From assembly GCA_049587755.1 (NCBI GenBank), contig JBAVEN010000049.1, positions 1 through 64,000 on the forward strand: a stretch of 64,000 nucleotides of DNA, read 5' to 3'. The notes beneath the pieces were generated by a model. The model was not told the origin of the DNA and did no database searches. It saw only the letters and a program-made list of their open reading frames with translations. Positions 17,686 through 26,998 of the stretch are shown here, piece by piece. Position numbers and translations under genes: made by a program. Position 1 is the stretch's first letter. Every line of letters starts with the position of its first letter. Source of the DNA: Bog-375 sp049587755. GTDB lineage: Bacteria > Acidobacteriota > Terriglobia > Bryobacterales > Bryobacteraceae.

Positions 17686-18265
17686 GGCCAACTCTTTCGA
17701 TTACCTGATCGAGTTACAACGCCAAGCTACGGAACTGGCGGCCCCCGCCGGTCCTTCGGTGTCCAGTCGATCATACCCCGCGGCGGGCTAAGCCTGCGGA
17801 GGACGAACTGGAGCGCACCGAGTTTGACTGTCAAACCTTTCGATGCAGGTATTCCAATTGCTCTTCCATAGGGTTTACCGCAACATCGTAGCGAACGGCG
17901 TCCCGACACACCGGCGAAGTTTTCTCGTTAGCCAATGGCCCGGCCAAGCCGTGTTTTAACAGGTAGCCCCGCGATTAACGCCGCTGTGTAGACAAGCTCG
18001 TTCCGGCTCCAGGATTCGCACCAGCTATATTCGCTATTGTCGGACAGTGTTTTCAGCGGCGGAGCGCCTGGCGCCGAAGCCGACAGCCCAGCTGAATCCG
18101 GGTGTCGACCACTACCGATTGCTCAACCTCGTGCCAGATTCCTGGTGCCATGGGCCGTTGCCGACAGGAACCTGCTTTCGAACTCGCACTCCCGTAGACT
18201 CTTGCCGGCCACTCCGGACAGTGGAGTGATACTATGGATGCCGCAGTGTTTCTAGGAGGACAAAT
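17686..18265. other. Non-coding region upstream of the GH15 locus
   Basis: About 580 bp without a convincing gene, repeat or RNA. It ends with AGGAGG at about 18254-18259, the ribosome site for the short ORF at 18266. Confidence 0.4.
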
Positions 18266-18394
18266 ATGACTCCTGGTGCAAAGCGGACGAAGTCAAAGCA
18301 GCGGTTTCGTTTCTTTATCAGTTACGCAATCCAAGACTACAACATTGCAATTGCTATCAACAACCCGCCATCGCGAGTAAGGAGGGTAAGGTGA
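18266..18394 (+). CDS. 42-residue ORF resembling the start of a TIR domain
   Basis: ATG 18266 is preceded by AGGAGG at 6-nt spacing. The peptide is basic at first, then reads RFRFFISYAIQDYNIAIAIN, similar to box 1 of TIR domains (FISYAxxD), and then stops. It overlaps the GTG of the GH15 gene by four bases (GTGA), which could couple their translation. It may be a truncated remnant of a TIR gene or a leader peptide that happens to resemble one. The TIR assignment rests on about ten residues only. Confidence 0.3.
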   Translation: MTPGAKRTKSKQRFRFFISYAIQDYNIAIAINNPPSRVRRVR

Positions 18395-21045
18395 ATCGCT
18401 CCAATTCGCTCATGAGACGCTACAGCGCGGGTTTGGGACGGGTCCTCGCGACCGCGGCGGCACTGGTTCTGTGCGTGCCGTCCGAGATCGATGCGGCAAG
18501 AACAGCGAGCGACGGCCCGGGCGCGGCTGCGGCGTGGACAACGGGGAACAAGATGGCGGTCGGGACCTCGGTAGACACAACCAGCAAGGTCTGGTTCACC
18601 GTGGCGAAGGGCGTCACGACCGAGGTCTTTTATCCCCGCCTTGACATCCCTAACATGCAGGACATGCAGTACGTTGTGACTGATGGATCCACGTTCGTCG
18701 ACCTGGAGCGCGATGCAACCGACCACGCGGTTTCGATGCCGGATGAAAAGGCGCTCGAATACACTATCATCAACACGGATAAGCGCGCCACACCGAAGTA
18801 CCGGATCACCAATACCTATATCACTGACGCGAGCCGGAACACGCTGCTCATCCGCACGCGGTTCCAGTCTCTGGACGGCGGCGCCTACAAGCTATACCTC
18901 CTCGAGAACGCGTCCATGGCTGGCGGCGGTGCCAACAATAACGCGTGGTGGGATGGGACAAACTCGGCGCTCCTCGCTAGCGCGTCAGGAAACCTCTTCG
19001 GCACACCGATGATGATCGTCTCTGCATTGAAAGTGGCCGGCCCGAATGGTTTCATCGCGCACGATAACGGCTACTCTCAAGAACCGAGCGATTGTCTTAT
19101 CGACTTGAACACCCACAAGACCCTCACAAACCAGTTCGACAACATTGCGAGCAATGGCAATGTCGTGCAATGCGGCCAGATCGGGAGTCTCGGCGCCGAC
19201 ACGACGTTCACCGTTGCGCTCGGCTATGGCAGTGATGCCACCTCGGCGGTCGGCGCAGCCAACGGATCTCTTACGGCAGGCTTCAGCGATCGCGAGGCCG
19301 CCTATCGTGGCGGCTGGGACGCCTATGTGACCGGGCTCCACGCCGCGCCCGCCAGCGTGTCGGGCGACGCGCAGCGCCGCCGCGCCTACTACGTCGCCGT
19401 GATGTCCTTGCATGCCGCAGAAGACAAGACGTTTCGCGGCGCGAGCGTAGCGGGGTTCGCCACGCCGTGGGGTGACTACCAGCCTGGGGACAACCTCAAT
19501 GACGGCTACCACCGCGTGTGGGGGCGCGACCTGTACCAGCAAGCCATGGGCCTGATCGCCGCGGGCGACCTCATGCAGGCCCTCCGCATGGGGCAATTCT
19601 TGTGGAATAGCCAGTTCATCAGCAGCAGCACTGCCGGCGCGGGGACGACATATCGTGCAGGCTCGTTCCCGCGCTATAGCCCGGTCAGCGGGAAGAACGG
19701 CGCCTCGGCGCAGGATCTGGGATGCTGCCAACAGTTGGACCAGAATTCGTTCGCAATCCTGCTCGCCTGGATGACCGGCCTGACCGACAACGCCACGTAC
19801 CAGAAGATAAAACTGGCGGCGAATTACATGCAGGCTACGGGGCCAGATACGACCGAGCGCTGGGAGGAGCAGATCGGCAAATCGCCGTCGTCTATTGCGG
19901 CGGAGATCGCCGGCTTGGTCACTGCGGCGGATATCGCCCGGCAGAACGGCGACGCCACAAGCGCTGCTAGTTGGGAGGCGACGGCGGATTCGTGGCGAGC
20001 GAGCCTCCCTGGCTGGACATTCACCACCAGCGGCTACTGGAGCGGAAAAGAATATTACGAGCGCATCGACAAAACGTCCAACCCGAATGACCTCGACCAG
20101 ATCTGCTTCGATGAGGGCTGCTTCTACGCTCACGACGTCGTCGACTTGGGGTTCCTCGATCTCATCCGTCTTGGCGAGCGCTTGCCGAGCGATTACGACG
20201 TGGGGATGTCGCTTTCGCCCACTGCGGCGGCGTCGGACGGCAATTCGGCCGTGCAGGTGACGATGCCCAACGGCGACATCTACTTTCACCGTTACAACCA
20301 CGACAACTACGGCGAAAGCAACGGGGATTGCACGGGCTGGCCCGCCAACGGAACCAAACGCTTCGGACGGCTGTGGCCGGTTCTTTCCGGCGAGCGCGGC
20401 GAGTTCGAACTGGCGAACGGCCGTGCGGCTGGCGTCTACCTCCAATCGATGGCTGATGCAGCCAATGAGGGCTACTTTGTCCCGGAGCAGATCTGGGATC
20501 GTTCGGACGGTACGTGCTCCACGTTTGGATTTGCGTTCGGACGACCTACCGGCAGCGCGGCACCGCTCAACTGGGCCGAGGGGCAATACCTGCGGCTTTC
20601 CCAGTCGATCGACGCAGGCTACAACGTCGACACACCCTCGGTGGTCAAGGCGAAGTACCGTGGCGCTGGGCCGGTTGTCGGCAGCGCCGGCAAGTGCATC
20701 GACGACGCCGGCGGAAGTACAAGTAATGGCTCCGCAATCCAGATTCTGGCGTGTAATGGCGGGAACTCGCAGAACTGGACGTGGAGCAGCGGCGACGGGA
20801 CGTTGCGGGCTCTCGGCAAGTGCATGGATGTCACCGGGGGCGCTACCGCAAATGGGACGCAAATCCAGCTATGGGAGTGCAACGGAACAAGCTCCCAGGA
20901 ATGGCGCTGGCGAAATCAGAACCGCCTGGTGAACCCGCAATCCGGCCGTTGCCTCGATGTCACCGGCGGGAGCACCGCCGATGGCACACGACTCCAGATT
21001 TGGGACTGCGACGGCACGGCAGGCCAGACTTGGCACCTGCCTTAG
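18391..21045 (+). CDS. GH15 glucodextranase/glucoamylase-like enzyme with ricin-B lectin tail
   Basis: 884 residues from GTG 18391, preceded by AAGGAGGG. A signal peptide ends near residue 36. Residues about 40-320 form the beta-sandwich N domain of bacterial GH15 enzymes. The (alpha/alpha)6 catalytic domain spans about 325-750, with YHRVWGRDLYQQA, the acid Glu in ERWEEQIGKSPSSIAAEIAG (about 493) and the base Glu in PLNWAEGQYLRL (about 730). Residues 765-884 form a ricin-type beta-trefoil with three repeats (KCIDDAGG, KCMDVTGG, RCLDVTGG, each ending in a QxW-like NWTW/EWRW/TWHL). Likely activity is exo-hydrolysis of alpha-glucans, with the lectin part binding carbohydrate. The ricin-B tail is typical of actinobacterial enzymes, so transfer is possible but untested. 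Confidence 0.9.
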   Translation: MNRSNSLMRRYSAGLGRVLATAAALVLCVPSEIDAARTASDGPGAAAAWTTGNKMAVGTSVDTTSKVWFTVAKGVTTEVFYPRLDIPNMQDMQYVVTDGSTFVDLERDATDHAVSMPDEKALEYTIINTDKRATPKYRITNTYITDASRNTLLIRTRFQSLDGGAYKLYLLENASMAGGGANNNAWWDGTNSALLASASGNLFGTPMMIVSALKVAGPNGFIAHDNGYSQEPSDCLIDLNTHKTLTNQFDNIASNGNVVQCGQIGSLGADTTFTVALGYGSDATSAVGAANGSLTAGFSDREAAYRGGWDAYVTGLHAAPASVSGDAQRRRAYYVAVMSLHAAEDKTFRGASVAGFATPWGDYQPGDNLNDGYHRVWGRDLYQQAMGLIAAGDLMQALRMGQFLWNSQFISSSTAGAGTTYRAGSFPRYSPVSGKNGASAQDLGCCQQLDQNSFAILLAWMTGLTDNATYQKIKLAANYMQATGPDTTERWEEQIGKSPSSIAAEIAGLVTAADIARQNGDATSAASWEATADSWRASLPGWTFTTSGYWSGKEYYERIDKTSNPNDLDQICFDEGCFYAHDVVDLGFLDLIRLGERLPSDYDVGMSLSPTAAASDGNSAVQVTMPNGDIYFHRYNHDNYGESNGDCTGWPANGTKRFGRLWPVLSGERGEFELANGRAAGVYLQSMADAANEGYFVPEQIWDRSDGTCSTFGFAFGRPTGSAAPLNWAEGQYLRLSQSIDAGYNVDTPSVVKAKYRGAGPVVGSAGKCIDDAGGSTSNGSAIQILACNGGNSQNWTWSSGDGTLRALGKCMDVTGGATANGTQIQLWECNGTSSQEWRWRNQNRLVNPQSGRCLDVTGGSTADGTRLQIWDCDGTAGQTWHLP

Positions 21046-21151
21046 CTCTGCGAAGACCCGATTCTCGTGGCTCCTCAGGTCGGACCCGGACTTATCAACG
21101 TTTGGTCGACCGCCGAACGGTGTTGAATGCCTTTTTGGCCTTCACTCAAAC

Positions 21152-21321
21152 GCGGGCGTTATCTACCATGTCTGAAGGCGCTGCACTCGTCAAGCTCTTT
21201 TTCCCGTCGACCCTTGCGTAAATCCGTCCCTCCGGGTACACTTCAAACCGACGGAGCGGCGGATAAGGCTCTGCCGGGAGGCAACCTGAGCGCCGGCTCC
21301 GGGGGCCAAGACCAGGCTGGG
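21152..21321 (-). repeat. Dispersed repeat family A, copy 2 (170 bp)
   Basis: Inverted relative to 933-1101. On the minus strand it reads RFEVYPEGRIYARVDGKKSL, then TSAAPSDMVDNARV and a stop, a plausible protein C-terminus in this copy. It lies about 110 bp past the GH15 stop and overlaps the tail of a small minus-strand ORF in another frame. Confidence 0.8.
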
Positions 21322-21497
21322 CCGCACTTGAGTCGGCTGATTTCAGACACTACCGGTTCTTGGGCGGGGGGAGACGAGAGTTGTCGCCCCCGATGCCGTT
21401 TGCGCCGGATGTCTATGGCAATCACGGCAGCTAGGAACCAAAGTCCTGCAACAAACAGCGCGGCGAGAATCAGGAGGAGCCAGCAAAAGACATTCAT
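21243..21497 (-). CDS. Possible small membrane protein
   Basis: 84 codons starting at ATG 21497 behind GAGG (4-nt spacing). Residues 4-27 are a strong hydrophobic helix (FCWLLLILAALFVAGLWFLA) followed by a basic stretch (DIRRKRHRGR), as in a single-pass anchor. The C-terminal third runs into repeat A and looks non-native, so the original protein may have been shorter or differently ended. Function unknown. Confidence 0.35.
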   Translation of the reverse strand: MNVFCWLLLILAALFVAGLWFLAAVIAIDIRRKRHRGRQLSSPPAQEPVVSEISRLKCGPAWSWPPEPALRLPPGRALSAAPSV

Positions 21498-21803
21498 CCT
21501 CTGAACCTTCCACCTTGTGGGCGGAGCGGCTTCCTCACGGAAGTCGGAGGTCCTTCAGCGGCATCGGAAGCGCCGATGCACGCAAAGCCGTCCGCCCGCA
21601 CCTTTCTTTTGAGAAGGTCTTTTGATTACGCCTTTTCTGCCCGCGGAACAGAACCCTATGACGAGAACGCCTTGCGCTCTGCGCCGCTCCAGGCGGTCCG
21701 CTCGGGCGAACGGGATCGACTCACTACCGTTGTCGGCGGCAGGTCCGAGTCGGTTGGTTGCTTTTTCTGCAACTTCGCTGTAGCTCAGAGCGTAATTCCT
21801 TGC

Positions 21804-24245
21804 ATGAACCTCCTGTGGCGAGATATTCGTTCCGCAACCCGGGGTCTTGGCCGGGATCGCACTTTTACTCTTCTCGCCGTGGCCGCGCTGGCCCTCGGGA
21901 TCGGCTCCACCACAGCGATATTCAGCGTCATTGACAACGTCCTGCTGGAGCCGTTTCCCTACGCCGATTCGCATCGGCTGGTCACCATCGAAATTCACGA
22001 CTCCACGCGCAGCGACCCCGGCGGCAGAACCGGTTTTCGGGTTGCCGAGTTCCTCGATTATCAGGCACAGAACCATGTCTTCGATCGCGTGATCGGCAAC
22101 AACAATATCGACGTGCTCTACGACAACGGCCGAGGAACCGAGCAGTTGAATGGCGTTCTGGTGGTCCCGAACACGTTCGAGTTTCTCGGCATGCCGGCGC
22201 TGCTGGGACGGGTCATGGGGCCGGCGGATTACAACCCCGGCGCCCCGCCCGTTTTCGTTCTGCGCTATAAGGTCTGGCTTTCACGCTTCAGCGCGGACCC
22301 GAAAATCCTGGGCCGCACGTTCGTGCTGAACGGCGTGCCGCGCACACTGGTAGGCGTGATGCCGCAGCGCTTTGGCTGGGGCGACGCCGACGTGTGGATC
22401 CCCACGTCGCTGAACCGCGCCGATGAGGTGTCGGCGGGCCAGTTCCCGAACTACTTCTGGATGCTCGGCCATCTTCGGCCGGGCGTGACCATGCGCCAAG
22501 CGCAGGCCGACATCGACCTGATTGCGCACCGCCTCGCCAAAGTTTATCCGAAAGAGTATCCGAAGCAGTTCACGATTCATATTCAGACCCTGGCTGACAC
22601 GGTTGTGGGGCAATTTCGCATGATGCTGCTGATCGTGATGGGCGCGGTGGGTATGCTGCTGTTGATCGCCTGCGCCAATGTGGCCAACCTGCTGCTCGCC
22701 CGGGCAACCGCGAGAGAGAAGGAAATCGCCATCCGCTCGGCCCTCGGCGCGCGCCGCTGGGCGCTTGTGCGGCATCTTCTTACAGAGAGCCTGCTGCTGG
22801 GCCTTTTGGGCGCGGCCCTGGGTTGTTTTCTAGCATGGGGCGGCATTAAGGGGCTGATCGCGATTGTTCCGCCGCAGATCATTCCGGCGGAGGCGTACAT
22901 CCACATCAACACGTCGGTGCTGCTGTTCGCCCTCGCAACGGGAATGGTTACCGCACTCGTATTTGGCACGGTCCCGGCGTTGCACTCCACGCGGCGCGAC
23001 CTCAACGAGGTGCTGCGGGACACGGGCAAGGGAGTCTCCGGCGGTTTCCGGCACGCCGGGCTGCGCAACGCTCTCATCGTAGGAGAAGTGGCATTGTCGC
23101 TCGCCCTGCTCACCGGCGCCGGTCTCCTGATGCGAAGCTTCTTCGCTCTCCAACAGGTGCAACTGGGAGCCGACCCATCACACATTCTGGCAGCCGTGCT
23201 GCCCATGCCGCCCGAGCGCTACAAGGGCGCCGCACAGATCACCGGCTTCTTCCGTCCATTGCTCGATCACTTGAAGACGACGCCCGGTGTGGTGGTGGCC
23301 GCTGAGGCAACGTCGCTTCCGCCGTTTGGCGGCATTGTCAGTAAGCTTGAGATTCCTGGCAAGTCGGCGGGCGAGGACTGGCGATCACAGGTTGAACTGT
23401 GCAGCGAAGGTTATTTCGATACACTTCGCATCAAGCTGCTGCGCGGGCGCACCTTCACCGAAGCCGAAGTGAATGGCGCACGCAAGCTGGGCGTGGTGAA
23501 TCAGACTTTCGCGAAGAAGTTTCTGGGGAGCGATTCTCTGGGGCAGCGCGCGACATTGCCCGACCTCAGCAGTCGCAATTTTCCCGACCCGTTGAAGGAT
23601 CCCACATTCGAGGTTATCGGGATCGTGGCCGACGTGAAGAACCAAGGACTACAACTGCCCGCGCAGCCCCAAATCTGGGTGCCCTACAGTGTGATGGGCG
23701 GCGCGTTCCGTGGCATTCTGGTGCGCACTTCCGGCGATCCGAAGCTGCTGCTCAACACGCTGCGGCGGGAAATCTGGGCGGTGGATCGCAGCGTTGCGCT
23801 GGGCTTCAACGGAACCGACGAGGATTTCATCAATCAGTTCGCGATGGCCCAGCCGCGGTTCGGCTTGTACCTGTTAGCCGTTTTCGCCATGGTAGGCCTG
23901 ACACTGGTGGCCATCGGCGTTTACGGCGTCGTGGCTTACGCGGTAACGCGACAGACCCACGAGATTGGCGTGCGAATGGCCTTGGGAGCGGACCGTTCGG
24001 TGGTTCTACGCATGGTGCTGAGCATGGGGCTACGGCTCCTTGCCCTGGGAGCGGGCATCGGATTGCTGGCCAGTCTCGGTCTCAGCCGGGCCCTGGCGAG
24101 TCAGCTCTTCGGTGTATCGACGTTCGATCCGGTCACGCTTGTGAGCGTCGTGGCTCTGGTGTTCGTCGCAGGTGTTGCGGCCTGTCTCTTCCCAGCCCGC
24201 GCGGCCACGCGCGTGGACCCGATCATCGCTTTGCGGTACGAATAG
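21804..24245 (+). CDS. ADOP-type ABC transporter permease (MacB/FtsX-like)
   Basis: 813 residues from ATG 21804 (MNLLWRDIRSATRGLGRDRT), the usual start of acidobacterial duplicated orphan permeases. Architecture is TM1 (LLAVAALALGIGSTTAIFSV), periplasmic MacB-core domain, first FtsX domain with three helices (about 270-420; ANVANLLLARATAREKEIAI), a second short TM and periplasmic domain (RNALIVGEVALSLALLTGAG), and a second FtsX domain (about 680-810). The conserved KEIAIRSALGA and THEIGVRMALGA loops mark the two FtsX units. No ATPase gene adjoins, as is usual for ADOP members. Substrate unknown. The first 76 codons of the longer frame from 21576 are not conserved. Confidence 0.85.
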   Translation: MNLLWRDIRSATRGLGRDRTFTLLAVAALALGIGSTTAIFSVIDNVLLEPFPYADSHRLVTIEIHDSTRSDPGGRTGFRVAEFLDYQAQNHVFDRVIGNNNIDVLYDNGRGTEQLNGVLVVPNTFEFLGMPALLGRVMGPADYNPGAPPVFVLRYKVWLSRFSADPKILGRTFVLNGVPRTLVGVMPQRFGWGDADVWIPTSLNRADEVSAGQFPNYFWMLGHLRPGVTMRQAQADIDLIAHRLAKVYPKEYPKQFTIHIQTLADTVVGQFRMMLLIVMGAVGMLLLIACANVANLLLARATAREKEIAIRSALGARRWALVRHLLTESLLLGLLGAALGCFLAWGGIKGLIAIVPPQIIPAEAYIHINTSVLLFALATGMVTALVFGTVPALHSTRRDLNEVLRDTGKGVSGGFRHAGLRNALIVGEVALSLALLTGAGLLMRSFFALQQVQLGADPSHILAAVLPMPPERYKGAAQITGFFRPLLDHLKTTPGVVVAAEATSLPPFGGIVSKLEIPGKSAGEDWRSQVELCSEGYFDTLRIKLLRGRTFTEAEVNGARKLGVVNQTFAKKFLGSDSLGQRATLPDLSSRNFPDPLKDPTFEVIGIVADVKNQGLQLPAQPQIWVPYSVMGGAFRGILVRTSGDPKLLLNTLRREIWAVDRSVALGFNGTDEDFINQFAMAQPRFGLYLLAVFAMVGLTLVAIGVYGVVAYAVTRQTHEIGVRMALGADRSVVLRMVLSMGLRLLALGAGIGLLASLGLSRALASQLFGVSTFDPVTLVSVVALVFVAGVAACLFPARAATRVDPIIALRYE

Positions 24246-24421
24246 CAGCCAGTCCCGTCGAATCGAGCCGGCCCGAGGAGTGACCGTCGCACGCGTGTGG
24301 CGGCGTTCGCCGCGGACTCAAGCCGTCGCTGGATCAAGGCGAGGGCTGGCGCCGTCGAGGGGGGCCAATCGCGCAAAGCAAGCTACGGCATCGGCTACGA
24401 ATTCAGAACCGCGTCTTCGTT

Positions 24422-25474
24422 CTAGCCTGCAACCAGGTAACGATCCGTCCATTCAAGTATCTGCTTGCGCATTTCCGGCAGCTCCTCGTGCGCGCAGTCG
24501 AACAGCTCAATCAGGCAGTCCTTTTCGCGTCCATAGGTGCGATACAAAGGTAACAGTTGTTCCCGAATCTTTTCCACGCCCGCGGGCGGAGTCAGCGGGT
24601 CCTTGCGGCCGTTCACGCTCAGGTGCGCTCGCGGCACAATCAATGCATTGATCTGCGCCGTATCGAAATGTTTCAGCAGGGAAGGAACGTAATAGAAGAT
24701 GCCGTGACCGCTCAGCCCATGCGCCTCGATGAGCGACTCAAAATCGGTGAGGCAGCAAACGTCGATGGTCAAACGCACTCGCGGATCCAGCGCCGCCAGC
24801 CACCAGGCCTTTGTGGCTCCCATGGACATGCCGAAAGCGCCCAGCCGGGAGGGGTCCACTTCAGGACGGCCGGCCAGAAAATCGAGGGCCCGAAACTCGT
24901 CGAGCATCATCATGCCAAACAGCACTCTGCCCCGCCACAGCATCTCCTTGAACGTATCTTCTTCGCCCCGGTGGCCGTTGGCCTCGTGCTTGCGCTCTCC
25001 AAAGCACCAGCTATCGATGGCCAGCGTCACCAACCCCTTTTTCGCGCACACCGGCGCGTAAGGCGGCTGCACGCTGGTTCCCAGAAGCAGTTCCTCCTTG
25101 CCCAGATCGTATTGGCCGGCGTGCCAGTGGATAAAGAGCAGTCCGGGAGTGGGGTTTTGCCGATGGTCGGGAATCAGCAGCAGCGCGGGCACCGGCTCCA
25201 CTCCATTCAAATCCAGAACCCATCGCTCCAGCGTGTACCCATCGTGCTTCTCCGTCCGCACCCGTTGCGGCGGTGCGGCCTTATGGTTCCAGGGAAGATC
25301 GCCGAGCAGCCCCCACAGCTCGCGGCGGCGCCGCTCCTGATACTCGCTGAAGCTTTCCCCTGCGCCCAGTGAGGCCGTGGGATGCTCCTGTGCCTGCACC
25401 GCTAAACTCCCGGCCAGCGCGGCCGATCCGGTCATAAAATTGCGCCGGGTGAACCAAGGAATTAAATTTGCCAC
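24422..25474 (-). CDS. Alpha/beta-hydrolase (acetyl-xylan-esterase-like), TAT-exported
   Basis: About 350 residues. The start is GTG 25474, five bases after GGAGG, rather than the ATG at 25486 that contains the ribosome site. A twin-arginine signal (FTRRNFMTGSAALAGSLAVQ) is present. The hydrolase fold shows GLLFIHWHAGQYDLGKEELL (oxyanion region), the nucleophile elbow LGAFGMSMGATKAWWLAAL (GMSMG), an acid in VNGRKDPLTPP and His in ELFDCAHEELPEM. This arrangement matches the large group of exported esterases and prolyl-oligopeptidase-like hydrolases of Bacteroidetes and Acidobacteria. The substrate may be acetylated or feruloylated glycan, which would fit the neighbouring glycosidases, but this is inference. 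Confidence 0.8.
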   Translation of the reverse strand: MANLIPWFTRRNFMTGSAALAGSLAVQAQEHPTASLGAGESFSEYQERRRRELWGLLGDLPWNHKAAPPQRVRTEKHDGYTLERWVLDLNGVEPVPALLLIPDHRQNPTPGLLFIHWHAGQYDLGKEELLLGTSVQPPYAPVCAKKGLVTLAIDSWCFGERKHEANGHRGEEDTFKEMLWRGRVLFGMMMLDEFRALDFLAGRPEVDPSRLGAFGMSMGATKAWWLAALDPRVRLTIDVCCLTDFESLIEAHGLSGHGIFYYVPSLLKHFDTAQINALIVPRAHLSVNGRKDPLTPPAGVEKIREQLLPLYRTYGREKDCLIELFDCAHEELPEMRKQILEWTDRYLVAG

Positions 25475-26221
25475 TCTTGCCTCCATCCAGTTCGGGTTTT
25501 CACCAACAATGTATCACCGCTCCGCCAGACTCAGTCGCGTTCCTTTTTCCGTCGGGCGAGAGGGTCCCCTGCCTCGGGTAGAACGGCAGAGAACCACTTG
25601 GCCGTATCACGCGCAAACCACCGATATGCACTGCGCCGAGGGTGGCAGGCTGGCGTGTGCCAGACAGCGCCCCGGCACCTGCCGATATTCCATAACGGCG
25701 CAGTATCCGCGAGCGGGACCATCCGGTACCGCAGAGGAAGCGACCCGTCGAGCCAGATCATTCACCGGCAATCTCGTACAGGCAGGACAACACCCCTCGT
25801 AGTGCAGCGAGCGTATCAAAGGACATAGCTTCCAGGGACTGTGGTTTGAGTTTTGAATGGATGACCTCATTGCCGTTGCGCTGAATCGCCTCGGCAAGAC
25901 CTATGTGCGGTTCATCCAAGACCCTCAGACCCGTTTGAGTCCGTCATGGACCCGCACCGCGACGCTGGCCTTGCCGTCGCTTCGCCGGTCGAAACCGATT
26001 CTTCTCAATCCTGAGAGGGACTACTCGCCGTCGAGCAGCTTGGCCGTGAACCGTTGTGAAGCCGGTCTCATGCCGCGATTCCGTCGCGCATGTCCGCGCG
26101 TCTTGTCACTGTACCGCCCTGCTCTGATAAACGCACGGTCGACGGAGAAGGTCAGCATAAACGGCCCGGACGTGTAACCCTTCGGGATGCCGCCGAACGC
26201 GATTACCGCACCGGGTTGAGC
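25475..26221. other. Intergenic region with degenerate coding traces
   Basis: No intact gene in about 750 bp. On the minus strand at about 25760-25830 a short frame reads MSFDTLAALRGVLSCLYEIA, and in shifted frames just after it NDLARRVASSA and AVWHT appear. Together these faintly recall the effector-associated domain (EAD) pattern of bacterial conflict systems, broken by frameshifts. This is weak evidence. Confidence 0.25.
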
Positions 26222-26488
26222 CTAGCCGGGAAGTGGGCCATCCAGTTGAAGAGTGACATCGGGTGTGTCGCCATCGGCTATCGCGAGCACGAGCATCGTG
26301 GGCTCCAGCTCCGGAGATGCGGAGATCAGTTTGCCGGTGAGATATGGAAATTGGGTATCCTTACACCACACCTCGAAGTATTTGGATCCTCCCGGGCCAA
26401 TCAACTGAGCGCGGGTATCCAACCACCACAATCCCGGAGGCGGATCTTTCGGCGGCAGAGGTGCCGGAGAATAGTGTCGGATAACTCC
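26222..26488 (-). pseudogene. Unidentified C-terminal protein fragment
   Basis: An 88-codon stretch reads like protein: PKDPPPGLWWLDTRAQLIGP, FEVWCKDTQFPYLTGKLISA, LVLAIADGDTPDVTLQLDGP. Upstream the same frame becomes Ser/Arg-rich and overlaps the promoter and start of the FG-GAP ORF on the other strand, so no start is credible. It is probably the remnant of a gene whose front is lost. Family unknown. Confidence 0.3.
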
Positions 26489-26629
26489 GGTTAACACTCG
26501 CGCGAAACCATTGCTGCGGGTCCTCGGCGCCGCGCGAGATCGCAGACTCTCTTCACGCCATCGAGCTTGGCGCGTCGCGCTGGAGTGGCTCGGCGAAAGA
26601 GATAAAAAGGTCCTCAGCGCTGACGGTTG

Positions 26630-26635
26630 TATAAT
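26630..26635 (+). promoter_or_regulatory. Probable -10 element (TATAAT)
   Basis: A perfect TATAAT is preceded directly by TTG, 23 bp upstream of ATG 26658. No good -35 hexamer is found at 16-18 bp. It would drive the truncated FG-GAP ORF. Confidence 0.4.
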
Positions 26636-26657
26636 CGATAGCGCACAAGAGGCCAAT

Positions 26658-26993
26658 ATGGCATCGAAGACGCTGAATCTGGCCCTGCTTCCCGTGGGAG
26701 GCCGTAGGCTCGTCCGGGCTCTCGCACTCCTATTTATGCTGGCCGCCTTGGCGCTTGCGGCCGACTCGACATGGACCCAGCAGCAAGAGTTGACTGCCTC
26801 CAATGCCATGTTTAACGATCAATTTGGCCGGGCCGTGTCGGTGAGCGGGAACACGGCGGTGATCGGGGCTGATGGCAAGAATGGCAGCCAGGGAGCCGCG
26901 TACGTGATTGGGGAGCCATCGATGCCGGCCGAGATGGGCCGCCTGGTGCGTTCTGATTCCCCGACTTTGCGGACTACGCCCAGGCGGCCATAA
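26658..26993 (+). pseudogene. FG-GAP repeat protein, truncated after the first repeat
   Basis: ATG 26658 opens a signal peptide (RALALLFMLAALALAADS) and the first repeat STWTQQQELTASNAMFND, then FGRAVSVSGNTAVIGADG and KNGSQGAAYV. In intact proteins this motif recurs many times in a beta-propeller. Homology stops at about 26908, and the remaining 28 codons are unrelated before a stop. The end meets the convergent gene at 26999, so the rest was probably deleted. Confidence 0.7.
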
Positions 26994-26998
26994 CGGTG

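Noticed and set aside
18985..20862. Long open frame (625 codons) on the minus strand
   Set aside because: Antisense shadow of the GH15 gene, with Arg/Val/Ala-rich composition and no recognisable motif.
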